Source of the DNA: Chloracidobacterium validum
GTDB taxonomy: Bacteria; Acidobacteriota; Blastocatellia; Chloracidobacteriales; Chloracidobacteriaceae
Direction: 5' to 3'
DNA length: 64,000 bases
Assembly (NCBI RefSeq): GCF_018304825.1
Contig: NZ_CP072648.1
Span: forward strand, 1,037,501-1,101,500
A model generated the notes under the pieces. That model did not search any database, had not been told where the DNA came from, and saw nothing but the letters and a program-made list of their open reading frames with translations. Made by a program: the position numbers and the translations under genes. Below, in pieces: positions 53,476 to 62,104 of this stretch (its first letter is position 1; each line of letters begins with the position of its first letter).

Positions 53476-55698
53476 TCAAAGTCCCTTGGCAACAAATTTG
53501 ACCCGCCCGTTTTCAACAGAGACTGAAAATGAGATATGCGTACATTTCAACTGGCTTTTGATCTTGGCCGACTGGTCACACAGGATTTGATGAAAGCGGG
53601 CAAAGGTAAAATCCTGAAGTGATTCACCACACTGTCGCTTGGCGGCTACGACTGCTTCATAGAGCTGCTTGGCAAGAGCTTGCTCGGCGGCTGGATCGGC
53701 AAAGGTGACGCGGTACTCTCCTCCCTGAACCGGTGGCGCCCCGGCGAGCGGCTGCGCTGTCAGCATTCCACTTGAGCCTACTGGGGCCGGTGGCGCGTAG
53801 GGGGGGGCGTAATTTTGCGGCGCATAGGTGGATGGTGGTGGCGCGTATCCGGCCTGTCCATGCCCGGCGGGCGGATAAGTCGGCGGCGCATATCCCCCCT
53901 GTCCGGCTGGCGGGTAAGCTGGTGGCGCATTCTGGGCCGGATAGGCTGCCGGATAAGGAGGCGCGGGTGGGTAATAAGGTGGCTGGACCGCTGGCGCGTA
54001 AGGAGCTTGTGGCGCGAGCGGTTGATTGGGCGGCAGTTGATGACTCCCTCCACCGTAGTATGGCTGACTGGGTGGATAGGTTGGCGCTCCCACGGGTGGT
54101 GCCGCAACGGATGGCATGGGGTAGGACGGAAGCGATGGTGAGGTGGGGAGTCCACTTGGCGGCGGAGTCGTCATTGGCGGCTCCACCGTCGGCGCAAGTG
54201 GTGGAGGCGCGGCTGGCGGCGATGACTCACGGGCGCTCGGCGACCAGATAACCGAGAGCATTCGTATCAAGTCAATATCGTGGTGCGTCTGTTCGATACA
54301 CTGCCCAACTGTATGCCTCCCATCCAGAAGCGTCATCAACCGCCGTACTTTCTCCATTGGGAAACCGGCAAACCAAGACACGTCAAAACTTGCCGGTAGC
54401 ACGGCCAAACTCTCTCGCGGCGGTAGGGTAGCCAGCAGACTTTGTTCTTCATCGTAGCGGTGCAAGGCTTCCAAAATCAGTTCGGAGGCCCGCATGTTGA
54501 TGACGTTTGAGCGTGTGACCGGTTGCTGCGTGAAGGCGTAGCTGCCATCCGACCACTGTACCATGTGAATGATGGCAGCCAGTCCGGTGAAAGAGCCGCT
54601 TTCGGCATCCACGGCTGCCCCATCCTTGAAGTAAATCGTGCCAACTTCTTGGTTTGGCGTGACGATTTTGACGACACCTTCCTTGCGCTCACGCTCCATT
54701 TGGTTGAGGAGGTCCGTAACGCTGGTGTGCGACAGTTGTCCGCCAACACGCGCCAGGGTGGGCTGCCGTTTGAGAATGCGTTTGACCTTGAGCGGGATTT
54801 CCTTGACGCTGAATGGCTTGGCCCAGTAGTCCTCGACCCCCAGTTCGAGGGCGGACACCTTTTCGTCTTCCTGCGCCCGCGACGAGAGGCAAACAAATGG
54901 AATCTTGGCCAAGCTTGGTTCATCCTGAAGCGCGGCAAAGAGCTGGCTGCCGTCCATCTTGGGCATCATCAGGTCAGAGATGATGAGTGCCGGGGTGTGT
55001 TGGCGGATGATAGCCAGCGCCTCCAACCCGTTGTTGGCGGTCATGATTTGGCAGCCAAGCGGCTTGATGATTTTCTCCAGGATCATCAAAACGTGTGGCT
55101 CATCGTCCACGAGCACCACCAGCCGGTCAGAGAAGTCTTCCTGGTCCTTTTGCGTGCGCCCGCTGTTTTCTTCCGTGACCCAGGTCGCCTTTGCCCCCTG
55201 CATCCACTTTTCGCTGCGCTCTTGGATCATTTCACGCAGCTCTTTGCGATAATCAGCGTCCTTTTCCCCAAAGCCAGGCAGCATTTTGAGGAAGCCCATC
55301 GCGGCTTCAGACTGCTGTTCGCCAAGGTAGAGTCCGATGACTTGGCGACAATACTCATAAGCCCGGTCAAACTGCCGGGTCTCAAAGTAAATGTTGACGA
55401 TGTGCTTGAGGATGGTCGCACGCTGGGACGATTCAACCATGCGTTCTACCTTGCGGTAAAACACCAGGGCCAATTCGTATTGCTTGCTGCTGCGATATAC
55501 GTCGGCAAGGCGCATGAAATGGCTAATGGCAGCTTCCAAGTTTCCACTCTCTTGGTAAGCTTCAGCCAGCCGCTTGAGGGCATCAACATTGCTTGGGTTG
55601 TCACGAATGAGATTTGAAAGCTGCTCGATCTCACGAGCCAACTTCATCTGATCAAGCTGACTGGCAACTTGGCGGCGGACATTCTTAAAAAGTTCCAT
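53476..55698 (-). CDS. TPR-receiver-PATAN regulator with Pro-rich region
   Basis: A 740-residue protein. TPR repeats fill about 30-140 (RLAEAYQESGNLEAAISHFMRLADVYR; ALVFYRKVERMVE). A receiver domain follows (about 190-310; VVLVDDEPH, ALIISDLMMPKMDG, KPFSVKEI), then a PATAN/DUF4388 domain (about 315-420; LSHTSVTDLLNQMERERKEGVVKIV ... TIYFKDGAAVDAESG). A helical segment leads to a Pro/Tyr/Ala-rich low-complexity run (about 515-650) and a small C-terminal alpha/beta domain (about 650-740). Together with the next gene it looks like a signalling pair, and it shares the PATAN module with the protein at 32861-34672. Confidence 0.85.
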   Translation of the reverse strand: MELFKNVRRQVASQLDQMKLAREIEQLSNLIRDNPSNVDALKRLAEAYQESGNLEAAISHFMRLADVYRSSKQYELALVFYRKVERMVESSQRATILKHIVNIYFETRQFDRAYEYCRQVIGLYLGEQQSEAAMGFLKMLPGFGEKDADYRKELREMIQERSEKWMQGAKATWVTEENSGRTQKDQEDFSDRLVVLVDDEPHVLMILEKIIKPLGCQIMTANNGLEALAIIRQHTPALIISDLMMPKMDGSQLFAALQDEPSLAKIPFVCLSSRAQEDEKVSALELGVEDYWAKPFSVKEIPLKVKRILKRQPTLARVGGQLSHTSVTDLLNQMERERKEGVVKIVTPNQEVGTIYFKDGAAVDAESGSFTGLAAIIHMVQWSDGSYAFTQQPVTRSNVINMRASELILEALHRYDEEQSLLATLPPRESLAVLPASFDVSWFAGFPMEKVRRLMTLLDGRHTVGQCIEQTHHDIDLIRMLSVIWSPSARESSPPAAPPPLAPTVEPPMTTPPPSGLPTSPSLPSYPMPSVAAPPVGAPTYPPSQPYYGGGSHQLPPNQPLAPQAPYAPAVQPPYYPPAPPYPAAYPAQNAPPAYPPAGQGGYAPPTYPPAGHGQAGYAPPPSTYAPQNYAPPYAPPAPVGSSGMLTAQPLAGAPPVQGGEYRVTFADPAAEQALAKQLYEAVVAAKRQCGESLQDFTFARFHQILCDQSAKIKSQLKCTHISFSVSVENGRVKFVAKGL

Positions 55699-55938
55699 AG
55701 TTACTCACGGTCCAAGAGCCGTTTCCCCACCTGTCGGCGCTGCTTTACAAGCCTTACGGAACCTTACGGTTACAGGCAGTCTAGTGGTTGTGTCGCCAAG
55801 GCGCGGAGCGCGTTTGCATCCGCTGTCTTTGATGCTGACTTGCCCCGGCTGAGTCTAGGACAGCTTGACCGATGAAGCAACGGACTACTGAAGACTTTCT
55901 ACTCAGCCAAGTGTTCTGTCAGCCTGAATGTTGTGGCC

Positions 55939-55957
55939 ACCCGGCGGCGCGCCGGGT
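55939..55957. repeat. GC-rich inverted repeat after the SpoIIE-type gene
   Basis: ACCCGGC (55939-55945), loop GGCGC, GCCGGGT (55951-55957) lies 15 bases beyond the stop of the minus-strand phosphatase gene. There is no T-run, so it would be an atypical terminator or RNA 3'-end structure. The rest of 55699-55972 holds nothing I can recognise. Confidence 0.4.
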
Positions 55958-55972
55958 CAGCCAAGTGGCAAC

Positions 55973-58588
55973 CTATCCAAAGTGAATGATGACCAAGGTC
56001 ACATCATCTTCGGCGGCGGCTTCCCCTAAAAAAGCCCGTAACGCCGCGAGGAGCGTTGCCCGCAACTCGGCCGCCGGCAGTGCTCCGTGCTGGGCGATCA
56101 GTGCCTCAAGCCGCTCAAACCCAAACGCTTCGTTCTGATGATTGCGCGCTTCGACCAGTCCATCCGTATAAAATACGACTGTGTCGCCGGCTTGATACGT
56201 CAGTTGCTGAGTGGGGTAATGTCCATTCGTCCGCACCCCAAGCGGGTAGGCGCTGTATTCGATAGCAACCACCCTGCCCGTCGCGGACTGATAGTGGTAG
56301 GCAAAGGGATGTCCGGCATTGGCCAACTCGATCGACTGGGCATCCGCGTCAATGACGGCGTAGGTCAATGTCATCAGATCGCGTTTGCTGCCTGACGCCG
56401 CGATCAGTTGGTTCATCGCCGTCATCACGGACGATGGATGCGCGTCATTGCGAACTTGATTTTGCAGTCCCCCTTTGGCCAGGGCCATGAGTAACCCAGA
56501 TGAAACCCCGTGACCAGTGACGTCGCCAATAGCCACTGCCAAGCGGCGTGGACCAAGGACGAAGAAATCGAAGTAGTCCCCACCCACGTCGCTGGCCGGA
56601 AGTGAAACACCAATCACGTCAAGCCCTGACATGGCTGGTGGCGCGGCGGGCAACAACTGCTGCTGCATGTCACGGGCAATTTCCATCTCGCGGCGGAGGG
56701 TGGCTTCGGCGGTGAGACGCCGCACAAGTTGGGCGTTGTCAAGGCGCAGCGCGACAGACTCGGCCACCGCCATCAGAAGTGACTTGTCTTCGCCCGTGTA
56801 GGGTTCGCCGGAGAGTTTTGGCCCCAGGCTGAAAACACCAAGCAGGTTGTCGCCGGATACCAATGGCACGAGAAGGTTGGAGTCAAGCCGCCGAATGGTT
56901 GGGTGCTTCCCGTATGGAATCCCGTCAGTTGATTCCGGGTCGAGGTCAAATGGCTCTGGCTCGCGGCGTAGCTTGGCCAGGAGCGGCGATGTCGTTGGGA
57001 ACGAGAGTTCAGACTCGATGACCCCGGATGTGTTTGGCCCAAAGCGACAGGCAAAGCCCCTGAGCATCGGCGCCGCCCCGTTGATGACGGTCTCCGCCGA
57101 TGGGGCACTGAGCAAGGTGGGGTGCAGCAAAAAGCCAATGGTTTTGACATGAAGCGCGGAATCCACCGTGGTCGCCACACGCCGCAGCATCTCGTCAATG
57201 TTGGTCGCCTGCCGGACGGAGGTGGCCAGATCGCTGAGAACCTGCTGCGCCTTGTAGGCCTCACGGAAAAACCGCCGGTCAATTGCCTCCTGAAGTCGTG
57301 GATTGATGTAGGCTGCTACGCCAAACAGCAACCCGCCGGTTCCCAGCATCCAAGCGCCAAGCGCCAAGAACGTAGGTTTGACGCCCGCCACGCCATAGCT
57401 CCCCAAAACGAGGGGAAAAATCACGTACCGTGCCACGAAGTAAAATACGATGCACTCGAGCACGATGACCCCGCGCGAAATGAACAGGTAGCGCAAGCCG
57501 CTCCGCAGAATTTGCTGGATGCCGAGCACCCGATGCTTGACGACGACATAGGCAAACGAGAGGGGAAAAAGCGGAAAGAGCGCGATTGGCAAGACATAGA
57601 GCCACGGATATTCCTCTGAGTCCAGCTTGAAGAAACTGACTGCTAGCAGCAGCAGCAGAACCGGGATAACCCCAAAGGCTGAACCGAGCGTGAAGACTTT
57701 CAAACGCCGTGCCTGCTCCGGTGTTTGGGTGCGGCTCCGGTCAAGGTAGCCAAAGAAGGGCGCGGCCAGTCCGAACCACAGCAAAACGAGGCGCGCCGAA
57801 AGCAGCGGATTGACGAGCGGAAGCTCCCGAAACCACTGGACCGCTTCAAACGACACCAGGCGTGCCGCAAAGCCGGCCAAGCTCAACAAGCCGAGTAGGA
57901 GGGCCGCCAACCCATAGACCTGCTTTAGAACGCGCACCTGCTTCGTGAAGCGGGTTGGGTTAGGGAATTCCAGAAAAAAACAAAGGCAAAAGTAGCCGAC
58001 GGCGCTGCTCCCAAGTGTTTGGAGGAATCCCGCCGGGGTGGTCAGCCACGGGCTGAGCAGGAGCGATTGGGTGCTGCCAAACAGCGTAATCAGGCTGATG
58101 AAAAAGAGTCCACCGAGCCGGGCGGTCGTGTCTTCCCAGCGAAGCCAGCAGACCGCCAGCCCGACGCCGGCGCACAGCAAAACAATCAGCGCCGTCTCGA
58201 CGACAAAGAATACCTCCAGAGACAGCCAACTGGTTGACGGCGGCAGGAGCTTGACCTCGATGCGATAGAAATTGCCATCCGGCTTTTTGACCACCAGCGG
58301 AAGGACGTGTGTCTGTTCAGCCGCGCGCCGCAGGCGCGCATAGTCGCCAAACGACGCGAGAGGTCGGCCGTCAGGTTGAAAAAGCTCGTCTCCTGGTTCA
58401 ATCCCGGCCAGTTGGGCCGCGCTGTTGGGTTCGACCGATCGGACAATCGGCTGGGTATCTTCGAGCGCCATACCCGTTGACCAACTGCGTAACTCGTTCA
58501 CGCCCGACATCAAGCGCACCATCACGTAGAAACCAACCAGAAAGGTCAACAGCCAGAGTGAGAGTAATGAATGGGTGCGCTGCGTCAT
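55973..58588 (-). CDS. Membrane PDZ-GAF-SpoIIE phosphatase
   Basis: An 871-residue PP2C-type signalling phosphatase. A first membrane helix (about 10-30) is followed by an extracytoplasmic PDZ-like domain (about 45-110; SVEPNSAAQLAGIEPGDELFQPDG), seven or eight membrane helices (about 135-430), a GAF domain (about 460-615) and a SpoIIE/PP2C domain (about 650-871; DVGGDYFDFF, AIGDVTGHGVSSGLLMA, LANAGHPFAYHY, FYTDGLVEARN). SpoIIE-type phosphatases usually act on anti-sigma-factor antagonists; none is nearby. ATG 58588 is chosen because the first helix starts there; an upstream frame reaches 58699. Confidence 0.9.
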   Translation of the reverse strand: MTQRTHSLLSLWLLTFLVGFYVMVRLMSGVNELRSWSTGMALEDTQPIVRSVEPNSAAQLAGIEPGDELFQPDGRPLASFGDYARLRRAAEQTHVLPLVVKKPDGNFYRIEVKLLPPSTSWLSLEVFFVVETALIVLLCAGVGLAVCWLRWEDTTARLGGLFFISLITLFGSTQSLLLSPWLTTPAGFLQTLGSSAVGYFCLCFFLEFPNPTRFTKQVRVLKQVYGLAALLLGLLSLAGFAARLVSFEAVQWFRELPLVNPLLSARLVLLWFGLAAPFFGYLDRSRTQTPEQARRLKVFTLGSAFGVIPVLLLLLAVSFFKLDSEEYPWLYVLPIALFPLFPLSFAYVVVKHRVLGIQQILRSGLRYLFISRGVIVLECIVFYFVARYVIFPLVLGSYGVAGVKPTFLALGAWMLGTGGLLFGVAAYINPRLQEAIDRRFFREAYKAQQVLSDLATSVRQATNIDEMLRRVATTVDSALHVKTIGFLLHPTLLSAPSAETVINGAAPMLRGFACRFGPNTSGVIESELSFPTTSPLLAKLRREPEPFDLDPESTDGIPYGKHPTIRRLDSNLLVPLVSGDNLLGVFSLGPKLSGEPYTGEDKSLLMAVAESVALRLDNAQLVRRLTAEATLRREMEIARDMQQQLLPAAPPAMSGLDVIGVSLPASDVGGDYFDFFVLGPRRLAVAIGDVTGHGVSSGLLMALAKGGLQNQVRNDAHPSSVMTAMNQLIAASGSKRDLMTLTYAVIDADAQSIELANAGHPFAYHYQSATGRVVAIEYSAYPLGVRTNGHYPTQQLTYQAGDTVVFYTDGLVEARNHQNEAFGFERLEALIAQHGALPAAELRATLLAALRAFLGEAAAEDDVTLVIIHFG

Positions 58589-58755
58589 AGGTGGTGGCTT
58601 CCAAGCGTGTGAGGCTTGTGTTACTCGAAGTCTAACCCTGGCGGACACCTTGCCCAAGCCTGAAATGGCTTTCAAGCGCGAATTGGGCAGGGCTGGCACT
58701 GAGCTGGGCGACTTGAGCTACCCCTGGATGGTTTTTCCCTCACAGTTTGTCTTTC

Positions 58756-58784
58756 TTGCGCGTCGCTGCGTACAACCTTACAAT
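58756..58784 (+). promoter_or_regulatory. Possible sigma70-type promoter upstream of the VWA gene
   Basis: TTGCGC (58756-58761), a 17-base spacer and TACAAT (58779-58784), about 97 bases before the VWA ATG. The -10 matches 5 of 6 positions, the -35 only 3 of 6. Confidence 0.35.
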
Positions 58785-58881
58785 GAATCACCTTACTGAG
58801 CGCGGTGGCGATTCGCCCCGGCCGGTAAGTGCATAGTTGCGCGCTGTGTTCGCCCCCCGATGCTTACGAGGTCTGGCGCTT

Positions 58882-59865
58882 ATGCAAAACCGATTATTGA
58901 CTGTTATTCGGACTGTTACGGTTCTTCTCGGGCTGGCGGCCAGCTCACCGGTCTGCCTGGCGCAGCAACCAACTACCCCACCGCGCTCGGATGAAACCCC
59001 AGTCGTCAAGACCACGACCAACCTAGTCACCCTGAACGTAAGCGTCACTGATGCTCAGGGGCGCTTCGTGACCGGACTCGATGCCGAACACTTTGAAATC
59101 TACGAAGATAACGTCAAGCAAACCATCGAGTTTTTCAGCGATGAGGATGCGCCGGTCTCGATAGGCATCGTGTTTGACATGTCGGGCAGTATGCGTGGGC
59201 GGCTCAACCGCTCCAATGTTGCCCTTCGCAAGTTTCTCGACGCCTGCCATGATGAGGATGAGTTTTTCCTGGTTGGCTTCAACAATCAGGCCAAGCTCAT
59301 GATGGATTACACACCCAATCCAGAGCGAATCACCGGGGCGGTGATGTTGGCTGAGGCCCGTGGGCAAACTGCGCTTTACGATGCGGTTTACATTGGCGTT
59401 GAAAAGCTCAAGGAAGGCCGTCATGGGCGGCGGGCCCTCGTGATCATCAGCGACGGCCAGGACAACAGCAGCCGCTATACGTTTCGTGAAGTGCGGCAGT
59501 TGGTGCGGGAAGCCGATGTGCAAATCTACGCTATCGGCATTGCCACGGCCTTCAACGATACGTCACTCGATCTACAAGGACGCGCCATTTTGGATGAACT
59601 GGCGCGACTCACCGGCGGGCGGGCTTTTTTCCCGAATAGCCAAGTTGAGTTACAAGAAATCATCACCCGGATTGCCGTCGAGCTACGCCACCAGTATGGT
59701 ATTGGTTACACACCGACCAGTCTGGCCACCATTCCCGTGAGCCTGAAATCAAATGACAAACAACGCTGGCGGAAGCTCAAGGTCAAGCTCAATGCGCCGA
59801 AAGGCCTTCCAGGTTTGACAGTGACGGCCCGCGAAGGTTATTACGCAACGTTTTCAAGTGAGTGA
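58882..59865 (+). CDS. Secreted VWA-domain protein of the acidobacterial type
   Basis: A 327-residue exported protein. A signal peptide (1-29, ending VCLA) precedes a short Ig-like strand region (TNLVTLNVSVTDAQGRFVTGLDAEHFEIYEDN) and a von Willebrand A domain (about 90-310) with the MIDAS residues in FDMSGSM, RGQTALYDAV and ISDGQDNSS. The combination of that N-terminal strand block with VWA is typical of the VWFA-related family expanded in Acidobacteria (known family). ATG 58882 has GAGG 10 bases upstream and gives the signal peptide. It is followed by the S41-like gene on the same strand. Confidence 0.88.
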   Translation: MQNRLLTVIRTVTVLLGLAASSPVCLAQQPTTPPRSDETPVVKTTTNLVTLNVSVTDAQGRFVTGLDAEHFEIYEDNVKQTIEFFSDEDAPVSIGIVFDMSGSMRGRLNRSNVALRKFLDACHDEDEFFLVGFNNQAKLMMDYTPNPERITGAVMLAEARGQTALYDAVYIGVEKLKEGRHGRRALVIISDGQDNSSRYTFREVRQLVREADVQIYAIGIATAFNDTSLDLQGRAILDELARLTGGRAFFPNSQVELQEIITRIAVELRHQYGIGYTPTSLATIPVSLKSNDKQRWRKLKVKLNAPKGLPGLTVTAREGYYATFSSE

Positions 59866-59938
59866 CCAACCGGGCCGGATGATGGCTCGCCGTCACTAAA
59901 CAGTGGATTCTCAACTCTCGCCTTCGAGCCTTAAGCCC

Positions 59939-61216
59939 ATGTCGTTCAAAGCCAAACTCGCTCTGCTTGCCCTCTCGACGATGCTTGCCCTGTATGCCGT
60001 GGTTGGCGGTTTGCTGGCCCGTCGCACCAGTGCCGTGGCGAAGGGAAATCCGTACGTCCAGCTCAAGATTTTCAATGAAGTCGTCAAGCGCATTGCCAAC
60101 GACTACGTGGACGAGCCTGACCTTGGGAAGGTGCGGATTGGCGCGCTCCGCGGTCTGGCCGACGGACTTGACCCCTACTGTGCCTATCTCTCGCCGGAGC
60201 AGGCCACGCGCTTCAAACCGGAAACCATGGCGGCCGTCCCCTTTGGGATGGTTGTTTCAAAGTATGCGGGCTTTGCCTATGTCGTCGCCGTGGTGCCTGG
60301 CTCGCCGGCGGCCCAGGCGGGTGTCAAAACCGGTGACTTCATCGAGTATGTCAATACGGTGGCGACGCGGGATGTAAGCTTGTACGAGATCATGGATTTG
60401 CTTGTGAATGTGCCTGACGGTCGCCCCGTCGAGGTGACGGTGTTGCGTCCGGGGCTTTCAAAAGGAGAAAAGCACACGCTCAAAGCTGGGCCGTTCCAGT
60501 CTGTCGTTGAGTCGCGGATGGAATCACCGGATACCGGATATATCAAGGTTGGCTTGCTGACCAAGGGGAAAGCCGAGCAGGTCGCGGCCGCGATACGGCA
60601 GCTCCAGCAGCGCGGCGCTCAGAAATTGTTACTTGACCTACGCGAATCGGCGCACGGCGAGTTGGCGGAAGGCGTGGCGCTGGCCAGTATGTTTGTGTCG
60701 TCTGGCGTCGTGGCGCGGACGCTGGGCGCAGGCAATGCGGTGACGACCGTGATGGTGCAGCCAGGGGCGACGATGTTCAACGGCAAGGTGATCGTTTTGA
60801 CTGACCGTTCGACGGCTGGGCCGGCGGAAGTCATCGCGGCCGCGATTCGGGATAACCAGCGTGGCGAAATCGTCGGTGAGAAAACATTTGGCGCCGGCTC
60901 GCAGCAGGCATTGTTTCCGCTACGTGACGGTTCAGCGCTGTTGTTGACGACACTTCGCTACGCCCCGGCAACCGGCAAGTCATTCATGGAAGAGCCGGTC
61001 AAGCCCTCGGTGGAAGTCAAAGTTGCATCTGTTGAACCGTCGCTACCTGACATAGACGCCGACGCGCCGTCACCGGCCGAGACACCTGAGGAACCCAAGA
61101 AGGTAACACCCCCAAGTGAAGATACCATCCTCAAGCGCGCGCTGGAGCTGCTCAAAGGCGAGGCCAAGCAGGCGCACCGCGCGATACCCAAGACGCAGCT
61201 TCCAAAAGCGGCGTGA
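59939..61216 (+). CDS. S41/CtpA-like protein without catalytic residues
   Basis: A 425-residue protein with the layout of C-terminal processing proteases: N-terminal membrane anchor (about 6-27), helical region, PDZ domain (about 95-180; VVPGSPAAQAGVKTGDFIEYV) and S41 core (about 195-360). In true members a Ser in the S-A-S-A-S-E-I region and a Lys 25 residues later form the dyad. Here the equivalents are Gly294 (STAGPAEV) and Ala319 (KTFGAG), exactly 25 apart. It is therefore probably not an active protease of that type and may bind or chaperone C-termini. A Pro/Glu-rich tail follows. GTG 59903 is an alternative start. Confidence 0.85.
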   Translation: MSFKAKLALLALSTMLALYAVVGGLLARRTSAVAKGNPYVQLKIFNEVVKRIANDYVDEPDLGKVRIGALRGLADGLDPYCAYLSPEQATRFKPETMAAVPFGMVVSKYAGFAYVVAVVPGSPAAQAGVKTGDFIEYVNTVATRDVSLYEIMDLLVNVPDGRPVEVTVLRPGLSKGEKHTLKAGPFQSVVESRMESPDTGYIKVGLLTKGKAEQVAAAIRQLQQRGAQKLLLDLRESAHGELAEGVALASMFVSSGVVARTLGAGNAVTTVMVQPGATMFNGKVIVLTDRSTAGPAEVIAAAIRDNQRGEIVGEKTFGAGSQQALFPLRDGSALLLTTLRYAPATGKSFMEEPVKPSVEVKVASVEPSLPDIDADAPSPAETPEEPKKVTPPSEDTILKRALELLKGEAKQAHRAIPKTQLPKAA

Positions 61217-61267
61217 GTCATCCGAGCGGAGCTTTCGTCGGAAATCTGGGGTTCCGTGGAGTGAACC

Positions 61268-62050
61268 ATGAAGCTTGACGTGACGCGCCGCTCGCGGGAG
61301 GCCATGCGCGCCTACCTGGCCGAGGCGCTGGACGGGTGTTACGAAGGTGAGCCAACCATCTCGCCGATTGAGGGTGGGCGCGCGGCCGCTGAACGTCAAC
61401 TCAGTAACTTTGATGTGCGCCGCTACGCTTCGCGCAATCACGTGACTCGCGGCCATGTTTCGCGGATGTCCCCGTACATTCGCCATGGCGTGATGACGTT
61501 GCGCGAAGTTCGTGATGCGGTTTTTGCGCGCTTTGGCCGAGTCGGAGAAAGCATCTACAAATTTGTCTTTGAACTTGCCTGGCATCAGTTTTGGCAAGAG
61601 GTCTATGCCGGGCTAGGCGATGAGATTTACGCCGATATTGAAGACTACAAATTTCCACCGCCGGTCTGGCAGGAAACGCTCCCGGATGACGTTGCGCGCG
61701 CCGAGACGGGGTTGGTGTGCATGGACGAAGCCCTGCGTGAGCTATACGCGACCGGCTACCTGCACAACCATGCGCGAATGTGGTTCGCTGCCTATTTGAT
61801 TCACCATCGCCGCGTTCACTGGTCGGTTGGAGAGCGACTGTTTTTTGCGCACCTGCTGGATGGCAACCCCCCGCCAAACGCGCTTTCGTGGCAGTGGGTG
61901 GCGTCAACCTTTTCCAGTAAGCCCTACTATTTCAATCGCCAAAATATCGAGAAATATACGGATGGCACGTGGTGTCGGCAGTGCACGGCCGCCTGTCCGT
62001 TTGACCAAACCTATGATGCGTTGGCGGGTCAGCTATTCGGGAACGCCTGA
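61268..62050 (+). CDS. Photolyase FAD-domain protein lacking the antenna domain
   Basis: A 260-residue protein corresponding only to the C-terminal FAD-binding half of photolyase/cryptochrome proteins. RYASRNHVTRGHVSRMSPYIRHG, the FAD-contact helix FVFELAWHQFWQEV, GYLHNHARMWFAAYLIHHRRVHW and GNPPPNALSWQWVASTF match the FAD fold, including the Trp/Asn-rich core. The N-terminal alpha/beta antenna domain is missing; ATG 61268 has GGAG eight bases upstream and no conserved sequence lies before it. The C-terminus has a Cys-rich stretch (WCRQCTAACPF). Possibly a flavin-based repair enzyme or light sensor. Confidence 0.85.
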   Translation: MKLDVTRRSREAMRAYLAEALDGCYEGEPTISPIEGGRAAAERQLSNFDVRRYASRNHVTRGHVSRMSPYIRHGVMTLREVRDAVFARFGRVGESIYKFVFELAWHQFWQEVYAGLGDEIYADIEDYKFPPPVWQETLPDDVARAETGLVCMDEALRELYATGYLHNHARMWFAAYLIHHRRVHWSVGERLFFAHLLDGNPPPNALSWQWVASTFSSKPYYFNRQNIEKYTDGTWCRQCTAACPFDQTYDALAGQLFGNA

Positions 62051-62104
62051 TGGCGATCAGCACGAACTACGTTTAGCGACAAAGGATGCGTGACTGAGGG
62101 AATG

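Noticed and set aside
53800-54060. Possible non-coding repeat array
   Set aside because: The repeated GGCGCGTA/GGATAAG-like words encode a Pro/Tyr/Ala-rich protein segment; they are codon-level repeats.
54523-55617. 364-codon plus-strand frame
   Set aside because: Antisense to the TPR and receiver domains of the 740-residue regulator.
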